Of a stretch of DNA of 64,000 bases, positions 46,452 to 56,345 are shown in pieces. The DNA comes from Ruminococcus sp. YRD2003 (GTDB lineage: Bacteria; Bacillota; Clostridia; Oscillospirales; Ruminococcaceae), in the NCBI GenBank assembly GCA_900109435.1, contig FNZT01000003.1, forward strand, positions 248,001 through 312,000. Reading direction: 5' to 3'. Both the position numbers and the translations under genes were made by a program. Under the pieces are notes generated by a model that did not search any database, was not told where the DNA came from, and worked only from the letters and a program-made list of their open reading frames with translations. Within the stretch, counting starts at the first letter, position 1, and each line of letters begins with the position of its first letter.

Positions 46452-47947
46452 TTCAACGCTCCTCCCAACTCCTCAAGCAAGCCGCCAAGCTCCTTATATA
46501 AGCCGTCAAGGTCTGCCATTATCTCGCCCGTGGGAGGATACTCCACAGCCACATATTCCGTCTTCTTGTACTTGTTAATGGACAAGTCGTAGTCGTTGTC
46601 AACTATCTCCTGCTTCGGCACGAAAAAGCTCTGCTCCGTGCGCTCCCTGTCCTTTTCGCCGTCAAGATTATGAAAACGGGCAATAATATCGGGAATATCA
46701 TTGTCGGCGACTTCGGCTCGCTTGTCATCAAGGGAGAGTCCGTCCGCTTTCATATCATAGAACCAGACATTATCTGTGCCGCCGTGACCGGTCTTCGTGA
46801 ATATCAGCACAGCCGTGGAAACGCCTGCATAGGGCTTGAATACGCCGCTGGGCATGGAGATAACGGCTTCAAGACGGTTGCGGTCGATGAGCTCCTTGCG
46901 TATGTCCTTGTGAGCCTTCGACGAGCCGAAAAGCACACCGTCGGGAACGATACACGCACAGCGTCCGCCAATTTTCAGCATTTTCAGAAACAGCGAAATA
47001 AAGAGGAGCTCGGTCTTTTTAGTCTTGCACATTTTCAGCAGGTCAGCCGAAACTATATCAGCGTCGAGACTGCCCTTGAACGGCGGATTTGCCAGGATAA
47101 GTGTGTACTTCTCACGGTCGGGATTCTGGTCGGAGAGACTGTCCCTGTACTCGATTTTTGGATTAGCAACGCCGTGAGTCATCATATTCATAGCGCCGAT
47201 ACGCAGCATAGTTCTGTCCATATCGAAGCCTGTGAACATTTCGTTCATATAGTGGAACTTCTTCTGTGCGTTGTAGAATATCTCTTCTTTGCGGTTATCT
47301 TTCAGCCATTCGCCTGCCGCAACAAGGAAGCCGGAAGTTCCGCAGGCAGGATCGCAGATGACCTCATCGGCAGTGGGCTGCATAAGAGCAACTATCATTT
47401 TGATGATGTGTCGGGGAGTTCTGAACTGACCGTTCACGCCTGCTGTGGACAGCTTTGAGAGCAGATACTCATAGATGTCGCCGCGAGTATCGGAGTTGAG
47501 ATCTTTCTTTGACTGCTCGAATATCTCGTCAAGCTGATCAACAACTTTGGAGAATAGCTGCGGTGTTGGAACTTTGAAGATAGCGTCCGCCATGTACTTG
47601 GAGTAAGCTCCGTTTTTGTCATCGTGGAGGTTCTTGATGAACGGGAAAACGAACTCCTGCACCGTGCGGTACATTTTCTCCGCTGGGAAGTCGTGGAACA
47701 CCGACCACTTGAGCACGCTGCTGTCGACTTTTCTGCCGCCTATGTCGATATTGCCATCGAACATGGACTTGTACGGCAGGTCGAGCATGATAGCTTCCTT
47801 GCTCTTGGTGTTGTCGATGTCATCAAGGTCGTGTATGAACATGAGGTAGGTTATCTGTTCGATGACGTCCAGCGGATTGGTAAGTCCGCCCGTCCAGAAA
47901 GCCTCCCACAGCTTGTCTATCTTATTTTTTATAGTACCTGTGATCAT
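46448..47947 (-). CDS. hsdM: Type I restriction methyltransferase subunit
   Basis: A 499-residue adenine N6 methyltransferase. DPACGTSGF (residues 199-207) binds SAM and NPPF (287-290) is the catalytic motif. The N-terminal helical HsdM_N domain ([12 protein letters not shown]) and [10 protein letters not shown] are also seen. AGGAG precedes the start. It is the first gene of the defence operon. Confidence 0.97.
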   Translation of the reverse strand: MITGTIKNKIDKLWEAFWTGGLTNPLDVIEQITYLMFIHDLDDIDNTKSKEAIMLDLPYKSMFDGNIDIGGRKVDSSVLKWSVFHDFPAEKMYRTVQEFVFPFIKNLHDDKNGAYSKYMADAIFKVPTPQLFSKVVDQLDEIFEQSKKDLNSDTRGDIYEYLLSKLSTAGVNGQFRTPRHIIKMIVALMQPTADEVICDPACGTSGFLVAAGEWLKDNRKEEIFYNAQKKFHYMNEMFTGFDMDRTMLRIGAMNMMTHGVANPKIEYRDSLSDQNPDREKYTLILANPPFKGSLDADIVSADLLKMCKTKKTELLFISLFLKMLKIGGRCACIVPDGVLFGSSKAHKDIRKELIDRNRLEAVISMPSGVFKPYAGVSTAVLIFTKTGHGGTDNVWFYDMKADGLSLDDKRAEVADNDIPDIIARFHNLDGEKDRERTEQSFFVPKQEIVDNDYDLSINKYKKTEYVAVEYPPTGEIMADLDGLYKELGGLLEELGGALN

Positions 47948-47978
47948 ATTGCTCTCCTAAAATGCTTATATTTATTTA

Positions 47979-48007
47979 ATTATACCATATTTCGCACAAT
48001 TATGCAA
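47979..48007 (-). promoter_or_regulatory. Promoter of the defence operon
   Basis: Minus-strand TTGCAT (48002-48007) and TATAAT (47979-47984) with a 17-base spacer, 31 bases before hsdM. Confidence 0.7.
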
Positions 48008-48079
48008 TATAAAATGTCAAATAAATGTGGATTATTATCAACGGTCGCTTTATTTATAATCCAAGGTCAAAATAAAAGG

Positions 48080-48206
48080 GAGACAAAATAAAAACCGCTT
48101 AGAAGGCTATTCTAAGTGGCTTGTCATTGGAGCTTGTGACGGGACTCGAAAGTGTGACCTCATATTACAATAAAGCAAAGATCCCGATACAAATGTATCG
48201 GGATTC
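48080..48206 (-). terminator. Tandem terminators downstream of upp; rest of gap
   Basis: On the minus strand ATCCCGATAC/GTATCGGGAT (48180-48205) is followed by CTTTGCTTT, and CCACTTAGAA/TTCTAAGCGG (48093-48118) by TTTTTATTTT. They end the upp operon. Between them lies a stretch with GGGACTCGAA (48139-48148) that looks like a fragment of a tRNA T-arm but does not form a full cloverleaf. Confidence 0.7.
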
Positions 48207-48329
48207 TTCATCCTATTCGGTTTGTTTTTTGTTTTCTGCGTTAAGCACATCTTACATCAGAAAGGTTTCCCCCGATATATGTCCCGTATTGCTTCTGTAT
48301 GGGTAAAGCGCATAAAGGTCATCCTTATT

Positions 48330-48956
48330 TTATTTAGTACCGAAGATACGGTCGCCGGCGTCGCCGACTCCGGGAACGATAAACTTATCCTCATTAAGAC
48401 CCTCGTCAATAACTCCGGCATAGACTTCAACATCGGGATGAGCCTTCTGAACGGCGTCAGCGCCCTCGGGAGAAGCGATGATACACATATATTTAATGTT
48501 ATTGACGCCGAGCTTCTTAATTTCGGTAATAGCGGAAATCGCGGAATTGCCCGTAGCGAGCATTGGGTCAACAACGATGACCTCACGCTCCTGAATATCC
48601 TCAGGCATCTTGCAGTAATACATTACCGCATCATTAGTGCCTGGGTCGCGGAAAATACCGATGTGACCGATTTTAGCCGCAGGAACGAGAGAAGTGACAC
48701 CGTCTACCATACCGAGACCCGCGCGGAGAATCGGAACGACAGCGAGCTTCTTGCCCGAAATGACTTTAGTCTTCGCAACAGCGATGGGAGTCTCGAGCTC
48801 TATCTCCTTTAGAGGGAGGTCACGTGTAGCCTCGTATCCGATGAACATAGCTATCTCGGAAACGAGCTCGCGGAATTCCTTAGTACCTGTGTTCTTATCT
48901 CTCAGCAGAGAGATCTTATGCTGAACGAGCGGATGATCGATTATATGTAAAGACAT
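48330..48956 (-). CDS. upp: Uracil phosphoribosyltransferase
   Basis: A 208-residue salvage enzyme making UMP from uracil and PRPP. The family start ([18 protein letters not shown]) is present, with [13 protein letters not shown] and the PRPP loop [23 protein letters not shown] closes the protein. AAGGAGGC precedes the start. Confidence 0.97.
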   Translation of the reverse strand: MSLHIIDHPLVQHKISLLRDKNTGTKEFRELVSEIAMFIGYEATRDLPLKEIELETPIAVAKTKVISGKKLAVVPILRAGLGMVDGVTSLVPAAKIGHIGIFRDPGTNDAVMYYCKMPEDIQEREVIVVDPMLATGNSAISAITEIKKLGVNNIKYMCIIASPEGADAVQKAHPDVEVYAGVIDEGLNEDKFIVPGVGDAGDRIFGTK

Positions 48957-48968
48957 AGTAAAGCCTCC

Positions 48969-49406
48969 TTAATTATTGTTTTCGATCTCGGTAATCAGAT
49001 CGACACGGCGCTGATGACGACCGCCTTCAAAGCCCGTGGTGACGAATATCTCAGCAAGCTCGCAAGCGAGACCGCTTCCGAGGACACGCGCACCCATGCA
49101 CATGATATTGCTGTCATTATGCAGACGAGTGAACTTAGTCGAGAAGCTGTCCGAGCACACAGCCGCCCTGATACCCTTTATCTTATTTGCGGCAATGGAC
49201 ATACCGATGCCCGTACCACAGATGAGGATACCCTTCTCGCACTCACCCGAGGTAACGAGACCGCATACGGTCTTAGCCATATTCGGATAATCGCAGGGTT
49301 CTCCGTCGGTCCCCATATCTTTCAGCTCAAAGCCCTTTTCCGTCAGAAACTTGATGACATCCTTTTTCAGCTCCACACCTGCGTGGTCGCAGCCAATAGC
49401 TATCAT
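48969..49406 (-). CDS. rpiB: Ribose-5-phosphate isomerase B
   Basis: A 145-residue enzyme of the RpiB/LacAB family that interconverts ribose-5-P and ribulose-5-P. IAIGCDHAGVELKKDV, GILICGTGIGMSIAANK (catalytic cysteine region) and RLHNDSNIMCMGARVLG are characteristic. Its AGGAGG lies within the last codons of tsaB. Confidence 0.96.
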   Translation of the reverse strand: MIAIGCDHAGVELKKDVIKFLTEKGFELKDMGTDGEPCDYPNMAKTVCGLVTSGECEKGILICGTGIGMSIAANKIKGIRAAVCSDSFSTKFTRLHNDSNIMCMGARVLGSGLACELAEIFVTTGFEGGRHQRRVDLITEIENNN

Positions 49407-49408
49407 GG

Positions 49409-50116
49409 TTATCCCTCCTGTTTAGTGAGCTTATCCTGCAGATCTTTCTCAGCCTTCACCTTTTGCAGATACGAGACTTCGAGTTCATCGGCAGCAACAA
49501 ACTCCTTTGACATTGCCGCGAGGCAGACCCCGCAGGCATTTTGCAGCCGTCCCATAGGCGGTGCTATCAACAGCATAGGCGAGCGGTAATCCGTGAAGAA
49601 GTCCGCCGCCCCGTCACCGCAGAGCAGAGCCTCAGTCCCGTTGAAAGCGAGGAACTGTGCAAGCTCATCGCGGCTGATTATCTGCTCATCGCAAAGAGCT
49701 TCGAGCGCATAGCCGTCGCTCTTGTACGAGCAGGTATAGACGAGTTCTCCCCTCGCCTTCATCAGAGAGCAGACAGTGCCCTTGAATGCGATATTATTAT
49801 ATGCGAGAGCCTCCAGCGTAGAGACTCCGCAGCACTTGCAGCCGAGCGCAAAGCCCATAGCCTTGACCGCCGCAACACCTATCCTCAGCCCCGTATAACT
49901 TCCGGGACCGTCAGCAACAGCAACAGCGTCTATATCCGATACTCCCCTGCCCGTCTGAGCGAGGATCTCTTTCACCATAGGCATTATGACCTTCGAGTGC
50001 GTTTTCTGCGTATACAGAGTTGACTCAGCGAGAAAGACCTCGCTGTCCGAATCGAAGAGCGCGGCAGAAGCCGTCTTACCCGAAGTATCAATCCCAAGCA
50101 GAAGCAAAGCGTCCAC
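49409..50116 (-). CDS. tsaB: tRNA threonylcarbamoyladenosine protein TsaB
   Basis: About 235 residues of the ASKHA fold; a partner of TsaD and TsaE in t6A modification of tRNA. LLGIDTSGKTASAALF is the ATPase-like first motif and DAVAVADGPGSYTGLRIG the signature. The start is uncertain. The GTG at 50116 preceded by GAGGAC fits best, overlapping the tsaE end by 29 bases; a TTG at 50107 or an upstream frame start at 50137 are alternatives. Confidence 0.92.
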   Translation of the reverse strand: MDALLLLGIDTSGKTASAALFDSDSEVFLAESTLYTQKTHSKVIMPMVKEILAQTGRGVSDIDAVAVADGPGSYTGLRIGVAAVKAMGFALGCKCCGVSTLEALAYNNIAFKGTVCSLMKARGELVYTCSYKSDGYALEALCDEQIISRDELAQFLAFNGTEALLCGDGAADFFTDYRSPMLLIAPPMGRLQNACGVCLAAMSKEFVAADELEVSYLQKVKAEKDLQDKLTKQEG

Positions 50117-50528
50117 CGTCCTCAATCGTGATCTCACGGTCGTTGTCGCCGAGAGAATCTATAGTAATATAAATAGTATCCTTTGGCAGGAATTCGGCGA
50201 TATTCTCAGACCACTCGACCGCCGCCACATTGTTCTCGAAATCATAATCGTAGAAGCCTGTAGATTCAAGCCCCTCCTCGGAGCTGATGCGGTACATATC
50301 GAAGTGGTAGAGGGTGATATCGCTTCCGCGGTACTCATTGACAAGCGCAAACGTCGGTGAGCTGACATTATCGCCGAGCCCGAGCCCGATCGCAAGTCCG
50401 CGCGTGAAGGTAGTCTTTCCCGCGCCGAGACCGCCCTTGTATGCGATCATATCTCCCGCGCGGAGGAGCGAGCCGAGCTTTTTGGCGGCTTCGATAGTTT
50501 CGGCGGGAGAATGCGTAACTATTTTCAT
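50088..50528 (-). CDS. tsaE: tRNA threonylcarbamoyladenosine ATPase TsaE
   Basis: A 146-residue P-loop protein. GGLGAGKTTFTRGLAIGLG is Walker A, SPTFALVNEY and LYHFDMYR are family signatures, and VEWSENI is the conserved tail. It begins one base after the fhs stop, so translation is likely coupled. Confidence 0.95.
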   Translation of the reverse strand: MKIVTHSPAETIEAAKKLGSLLRAGDMIAYKGGLGAGKTTFTRGLAIGLGLGDNVSSPTFALVNEYRGSDITLYHFDMYRISSEEGLESTGFYDYDFENNVAAVEWSENIAEFLPKDTIYITIDSLGDNDREITIEDGGRFASAWD

Positions 50529-50529
50529 A

Positions 50530-52209
50530 TCAGAAAAGTCCCGTGATATTGCCGTTTACATCGCAGTCGATATTGAGAGCCGACGGGGCCTTCGGCAGAC
50601 CTGGCATGGTAAGGATATCGCCTGTATAGATGACAACGAAGCCGGCACCCGCAGAAACTCTCGCGTCGCGGACAGTGATATTGAATCCCTTCGGCTTGCC
50701 GAGAAGAGCGGGATTGTCCGAGAGCGAATACTGTGTTTTAGCGACGCAGATAGGCAGATCGCGAAAACCGATAGACTCAATCTCCTTGATAGCCTTGTCG
50801 GCAGCAGCGGTGTAAGTGACACCGTCAGCGCGGTATATCTCACGAGCGAGCTTTTCGATCTTGTCCTTAATGGAGAGTTCCTTCGCATAGAGCGGGCGGA
50901 ACCTCTCGTCGCCGCCCTGTGTGAGCTCGATAGTCTCGCACACCTTATTAGCAAGGTCTTTTCCGCCGTCTCCGCCCTTTGCGAACACCTCGCACATAGA
51001 GACCTCAACGCCCATATCAGCGCAGAACTTCTTTACAAAGTCGATCTCCTTCTCGGTGTCGCTCTCGAAGCGGTTGATAGCGACAACAACAGGCACGTGG
51101 AATTTATGCATATTTTCGATATGGGTCTGGAGGTTGACGATACCCTTTTCGAGAGCCCACATATTCTCCTTTGCGAGCTCCGCCTTGGGAACTCTTCCGT
51201 TGTACTTGAGTGCGCGGATAGTCGCAACGAGCACAACGCAAGCAGGAGTCAGCCCGCCGTAGCGGCACTTGATGTCGAAGAATTTCTCGGCACCGAGGTC
51301 AGAGCCGAAGCCCGCCTCTGTAATACAGTAGTCACCGAGCTTGAGCGCAAGCTTGGTAGCGCGTATAGAGTTGCAGCCGTGAGCAATATTCGCGAAAGGA
51401 CCACCGTGGATGAAAGCGGGGGTATTCTCGAGTGTCTGCACGAGATTGGGCTTGAGCGCGTCCTTGAGCAGAGCAGTCATAGCACCCGTGCAGCCGAGCT
51501 GATTTGCAAATACAGGCTGTCCGTCGAGATCGTAGGCAACGAGGATATTACCGAGGCGCTCCTTTAGGTCGCCGAGGTCGGTCGAGAGGCAGAGAATAGC
51601 CATTATCTCGGAAGCGACGGTAATGTTGAATCCGTCCTCGCGGGGAACGCCGTTAGCCTTTCCGCCGAGCCCGACAACGATGTTGCGGAGAGCGCGGTCG
51701 TTCATGTCCATACATCTCTTGAAGAGGATACGGCGCTGGTCGATGCGAAGCTCATTGCCCTGCTGGATATGGTTGTCGAGCATAGCGCAGAGCAGATTGT
51801 TCGCAGCAGTGATAGCGTGCATATCGCCTGTGAAATGGAGGTTGATATCCTCCATGGGGACTACCTGAGCGTAGCCTCCGCCCGCAGCACCGCCCTTGAT
51901 ACCGAAAACAGGTCCGAGCGAGGGCTCGCGCAGAGCAAGCACGGCATTCTTGCCGATTTTTCCCATAGCCTCAGCGAGTCCGACGCTGACAGTAGTCTTG
52001 CCCTCGCCCGCGGGAGTAGGATTGATAGCAGTAACGAGGATAAGTTTACCGTCCTCTTTGAAAGCGAGTGACGAGTACAGGCTCTCGGACAGCTTAGCCT
52101 TATAGTGTCCGTAGGGCTCGAGGAATTCGTCACCGATGCCGAGATCGGCAGCGATCTCGCTGATTTTTTTCATTTTTGCGTTCTGTGCAATCTCAATATC
52201 CGAAAGCAT
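50530..52209 (-). CDS. fhs: Formate-tetrahydrofolate ligase
   Basis: A 559-residue one-carbon enzyme making 10-formyl-THF from formate, THF and ATP. The ATP loop is [17 protein letters not shown], with [27 protein letters not shown] and [17 protein letters not shown] as conserved blocks. GGAGGACATATCT precedes the start. It is first in the fhs-tsaE-tsaB-rpiB-upp operon. Confidence 0.98.
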   Translation of the reverse strand: MLSDIEIAQNAKMKKISEIAADLGIGDEFLEPYGHYKAKLSESLYSSLAFKEDGKLILVTAINPTPAGEGKTTVSVGLAEAMGKIGKNAVLALREPSLGPVFGIKGGAAGGGYAQVVPMEDINLHFTGDMHAITAANNLLCAMLDNHIQQGNELRIDQRRILFKRCMDMNDRALRNIVVGLGGKANGVPREDGFNITVASEIMAILCLSTDLGDLKERLGNILVAYDLDGQPVFANQLGCTGAMTALLKDALKPNLVQTLENTPAFIHGGPFANIAHGCNSIRATKLALKLGDYCITEAGFGSDLGAEKFFDIKCRYGGLTPACVVLVATIRALKYNGRVPKAELAKENMWALEKGIVNLQTHIENMHKFHVPVVVAINRFESDTEKEIDFVKKFCADMGVEVSMCEVFAKGGDGGKDLANKVCETIELTQGGDERFRPLYAKELSIKDKIEKLAREIYRADGVTYTAAADKAIKEIESIGFRDLPICVAKTQYSLSDNPALLGKPKGFNITVRDARVSAGAGFVVIYTGDILTMPGLPKAPSALNIDCDVNGNITGLF

Positions 52210-52241
52210 AGATATGTCCTCCGTTCAGTTGATATAAATAC

Positions 52242-52270
52242 ATTATACCACAAACTGTAAAAAAAAGCAA
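52242..52270 (-). promoter_or_regulatory. fhs operon promoter
   Basis: Minus-strand TATAAT (52242-52247) and a weak -35 TTGCTT (52265-52270), 17 bases apart. Confidence 0.6.
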
Positions 52271-52361
52271 CCATCGCGGGAATTAATTTTCGTTCCGTTT
52301 ATCTGTGCCGCGCTTACACCATAAACTGCAAAAATCCGGCATTCAAGGAAAGATCATGTTA

Positions 52362-52390
52362 TTGACTTATATCATTTCGGATGCTATAAT
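52362..52390 (+). promoter_or_regulatory. Promoter of the secreted dockerin gene
   Basis: TTGACT at 52362-52367 and TATAAT at 52385-52390 with a 17-base spacer. The start codon is about 245 bases further, so the leader is long. Confidence 0.7.
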
Positions 52391-52396
52391 AAGTTT

Positions 52397-52573
52397 AAGG
52401 CAATACCGCACAAAGCTTGTGTTGGAGATGCGCCGACAGATTTTTCGTCAGATTGTATAGAAATTCCGCAGGCATACTGACGTATGTCAAGGAATTTCTG
52501 TGCAAGATGACGGAAAATATGCAAGCATATCCAGTACAAAGCCTTCAGGCGGGCTTTGTGCTGTGTTGCCTTA
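52397..52573. repeat. 177-bp palindromic MITE-like element in the leader
   Basis: AAGGCAA.AC.GCACAAAGC at the left end pairs with GCTTTGTGCTGTGTTGCCTT at the right (18 of 20). Inner arms carry TTTTTCGTCA/TGACGGAAAA and GAAATTCC/GGAATTTC. The whole element can fold into one long hairpin. A second hairpin (AAGGCAGCA/TGCTGCCT, about 52574-52615) follows just before the ribosome binding site of the dockerin gene. Confidence 0.65.
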
Positions 52574-52636
52574 AGGCAGCACAAAGCAGGCGGTCCTTGT
52601 TTGATGCTGCCTCAAGATACTTTTGGGAGGGACAAC

Positions 52637-53578
52637 ATGAAAAAGATCATTTCTGCAATTACTTCGATAAGTCTTGCTGCCTGTATCACAGCTCCGAGCG
52701 TTTACGCGGCTGACGCCGACTACACTCCGACCATGTATTTCCGCGCTGATGAAAGTGCGGGAGTCAAGGCATACAGCGACGGAAACGCCGCAATTTTCCG
52801 TTCCGAGCTCGGAGATGCGGAAAACGTTATAGTGAAGACCTCAGTATACATATCCGACGAGAGCCTTTCCTGCTGGTACGTCCACCCGGTGTGGAAAAGC
52901 GCGAGCGAGTATGCAAAGCTTGAAAATCTCGGTGACCCGCTCCCCATGTCCGATACCGAACCCAACGTAGCATACGCCTATGCAGAGACGGACGAAAACG
53001 GAGAATTTATACATATACGCCACGGCACGCTGCTCAGCACAAACAATAAATACAACACGATGTCATTTACCTGTCAGGTAACATCAAGGGACGACCGCTC
53101 CGAGATGAAGCCCTACGGCGAAAAGAGCGACAGTTATCCGCTGACATGGTTCGATGTCAATATGTCAATGGAAGCACCCGCCGCGGAATACACGGTATAC
53201 TTTCTGACAGAGCCCGAGGACTACGCAGACGAGCGCCTTATTGATATAGCAATGCGCACAGAAGAGGGCTCGGTCGTCAAGACTCCGATAACAAGACCGA
53301 TGACAATAACATTAACAGACAGAAAATTCGGCGACGTCAACGGCGATGACAAGGTCGACGCAAACGACGCATCAGCAATACTTGTCGCCTACTCCAACAG
53401 CTCCACGGGACAAGAGAACGGTCTGACGAACGAAGCGTTCAGGTGCGGAGACACCGACCTGAACAGTCAGCTCACGTCGGCAGACGCCTCCAACATCCTT
53501 GCATACTACTCTTTCCTCTCAACATCGTCAGAGAAAAAGACACTGACGCAGTTCATGAACGAAAAATTCGAGCAGTAA
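52637..53578 (+). CDS. Secreted dockerin-containing protein
   Basis: A 313-residue protein. The signal peptide ends near VYAAD. The first 220 residues form an unrecognised domain with repeated aromatic-rich blocks (CWYVHPVW, YAYAETDENG). The C-terminal dockerin has GDVNGDDKVDANDASAIL and GDTDLNSQLTSADASNILAY, two calcium-binding F-hand repeats. It should dock to a cohesin scaffoldin in a cellulosome-like complex. The start at 52637 follows GGGAGGG; the frame extends upstream but through the repeats. Confidence 0.9.
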   Translation: MKKIISAITSISLAACITAPSVYAADADYTPTMYFRADESAGVKAYSDGNAAIFRSELGDAENVIVKTSVYISDESLSCWYVHPVWKSASEYAKLENLGDPLPMSDTEPNVAYAYAETDENGEFIHIRHGTLLSTNNKYNTMSFTCQVTSRDDRSEMKPYGEKSDSYPLTWFDVNMSMEAPAAEYTVYFLTEPEDYADERLIDIAMRTEEGSVVKTPITRPMTITLTDRKFGDVNGDDKVDANDASAILVAYSNSSTGQENGLTNEAFRCGDTDLNSQLTSADASNILAYYSFLSTSSEKKTLTQFMNEKFEQ

Positions 53579-53580
53579 AA

Positions 53581-53625
53581 GCAACGGTCAGAAAGGGAAT
53601 ATCCTTTCTGACCGTTCATTTTATA
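53581..53625. terminator. Bidirectional terminator
   Basis: AACGGTCAGAAAGG pairs with CCTTTCTGACCGTT across six bases; the plus-strand side is followed by CATTTTA. It separates the dockerin gene from the converging regulator gene. Confidence 0.75.
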
Positions 53626-54250
53626 CAATATTATTTTTTATTGCGAACACCGCAAGCTGAGTGCGGTCTTTAAGCTTCAGCTTTTCGAGCAGTCGGGAAA
53701 TACCGTTTCGCACCGTCCCTTCCGCAAGGAAGAGCTTAGAAGCGATATCCTTATTATCACAGCCGTCACAGATGAGCCTGATGAAGTCGATCTCGCGCTC
53801 CGTGAGGTCGAAGTTTTTCGGATCCTGAACTGCCGAAGGAGCGGACTCTTTAATAGAGCGGAAGATATTGTCGCAAAAGACGTTGATCCCGCCCGCGACA
53901 GCCTTTATGGAATTAAGTATCTGCGCGTTATCCATTTCTTTAAGAATATAACCGTCAGCGCCGCTCGACATAGCGCGTTCAACGGTCTCCTTATCGTCAA
54001 AGGTCGTCAGCACGAGCACCTTCACATTTTCGAGCTTATCCTTTATCTGACGGGTGCCGTAACCGCCGTCGAAGTCAGGCATACGCATATCCATGAGCAC
54101 AACGTCGGGCTGAAGACGCACCGCCATTTCGTAGGCTTCCTTGCCGTTGCTCGCCTCACCGACAACATTAATATCCTCATCCTGAGCGAGGACAGCTTTC
54201 AGCCCCGCCCTAAGTATCTGAACATCGTCTGCCAGAAGAACCTTGATCAT
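53621..54250 (-). CDS. NarL/FixJ-family response regulator (orphan)
   Basis: A 209-residue protein. The receiver domain has DD at residues 8-9, the phosphoacceptor aspartate in VVLMDMRMPDFDGG and the conserved lysine in GYILKEMD. The LuxR-type helix-turn-helix lies at the C-terminus (LTEREIDFIRLICDGCDNKD, GTVRNGISRLLEKL). No histidine kinase is next to it, so its input is unknown. The start at 54250 follows AAGGTGG; a longer frame to 54289 is unlikely. Confidence 0.9.
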   Translation of the reverse strand: MIKVLLADDVQILRAGLKAVLAQDEDINVVGEASNGKEAYEMAVRLQPDVVLMDMRMPDFDGGYGTRQIKDKLENVKVLVLTTFDDKETVERAMSSGADGYILKEMDNAQILNSIKAVAGGINVFCDNIFRSIKESAPSAVQDPKNFDLTEREIDFIRLICDGCDNKDIASKLFLAEGTVRNGISRLLEKLKLKDRTQLAVFAIKNNIV

Positions 54251-54365
54251 AATAAGACCACCTTTTCCGTGTGAAAATAACCGATACACATAACTTTAGG
54301 TTATTATAACATAAATTTTAAAAAAAATCAAGTATCAGAAGACAGATGCAATTACAGAACAGAAC

Positions 54366-54411
54366 AGAAAACAGGCGCTGAGCAGTTAATCGGCTCAGCG
54401 CCTGTTTTTAT
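54366..54411 (-). terminator. gdhA terminator
   Basis: On the minus strand ACAGGCGCTGAGC pairs with GCTCAGCGCCTGT, followed by TTTTC. Confidence 0.85.
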
Positions 54412-54438
54412 ATTATATGTTTTCTATTGCGAATCTGA

Positions 54439-55845
<1,407 letters not shown>

Positions 55846-55854
55846 TCAATACAA

Positions 55855-55883
55855 ATTATACCACTAAAAAAAAATATTTGCAA
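55855..55883 (-). promoter_or_regulatory. gdhA promoter
   Basis: Minus-strand TTGCAA (55878-55883) and TATAAT (55855-55860), 17 bases apart, with a leader of about 45 bases. Confidence 0.75.
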
Positions 55884-55961
55884 TACCCCTTTTCACTTTA
55901 AAGGACAAAAAAGAACGATTTGTGTCATTTGCACAAAAGTATAAACTGTCACGGCGTATTA

Positions 55962-55990
55962 TTGACAGTGTCGCTCACCTATGCTATAAT
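55962..55990 (+). promoter_or_regulatory. Consensus promoter of an ORF-less transcript
   Basis: TTGACA (55962-55967) and TATAAT (55985-55990) with a perfect 17-base spacer, pointing away from gdhA. Confidence 0.8.
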
Positions 55991-55996
55991 TGTCAC

Positions 55997-56190
55997 TGAC
56001 AAGAATTTACTGTCACTCGGTCTGCGTCACATTCATAGTTTTAAGGTACGCTGTCGTATGTAAACCAAATTTTTAGTTGTTAAAATGTGTTTAATTCAAG
56101 TATTTATTTATGATTTTAAACTTATAACTTTCGTTCATACTTAAAAAATTTGCCCCGAAGCTCTTCAAGGTCGTCGGGGCATTTTTTTAT
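55997..56190 (+). ncRNA. Candidate small RNA
   Basis: The promoter at 55962 is followed by about 195 bases with no ORF of note and then a classical terminator: TGCCCCGA (56151-56158), loop, TCGGGGCA (56174-56181) and seven T residues. The body is AT-rich. No Rfam family is recognised by eye. It is divergent from gdhA and ends before the convergent folC. Confidence 0.55.
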
Positions 56191-56212
56191 ATGCGTATAC
56201 CTCTGAAACAAG

Positions 56213-56252
56213 AGTATGAACTTTTGAAGTTTACAGCAGAAAAGTTCATACT
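56213..56252. repeat. 13-bp perfect inverted repeat
   Basis: AGTATGAACTTTT (56213-56225) and AAAAGTTCATACT (56240-56252), extended by matching GAAACA and TGTTTC flanks. It lies between the small RNA candidate and the parS-like site. Confidence 0.55.
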
Positions 56253-56329
56253 GTTTCACAGGAAATTTTTGTTATGATTCGGTACGATTTTTCTCGGAAA
56301 TTATCCAGTTTCCGAGTAAAAAAAGGTAT

Positions 56330-56345
56330 TGTTCCACGTGGAACA
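56330..56345. promoter_or_regulatory. parS-like chromosome partition site
   Basis: TGTTCCACGTGGAACA is a perfect 16-bp palindrome matching the ParB box (TGTTnCACGTGAAACA in B. subtilis) at 15 of 16 positions. It ends directly before the folC stop codon. ParB/Spo0J binds such sites in origin-proximal regions, which suggests where this window lies on the chromosome. Confidence 0.75.

Noticed and set aside
48128..48170. A complete tRNA gene beside upp
   Set aside because: Only a T-loop-like string is present; the T-stem does not pair and no anticodon arm could be drawn.
56270..56325. CTCGGAAA/TTTCCGAG hairpin as the folC terminator
   Set aside because: Neither strand has a T-run after the stem, so it is only a weak stem.
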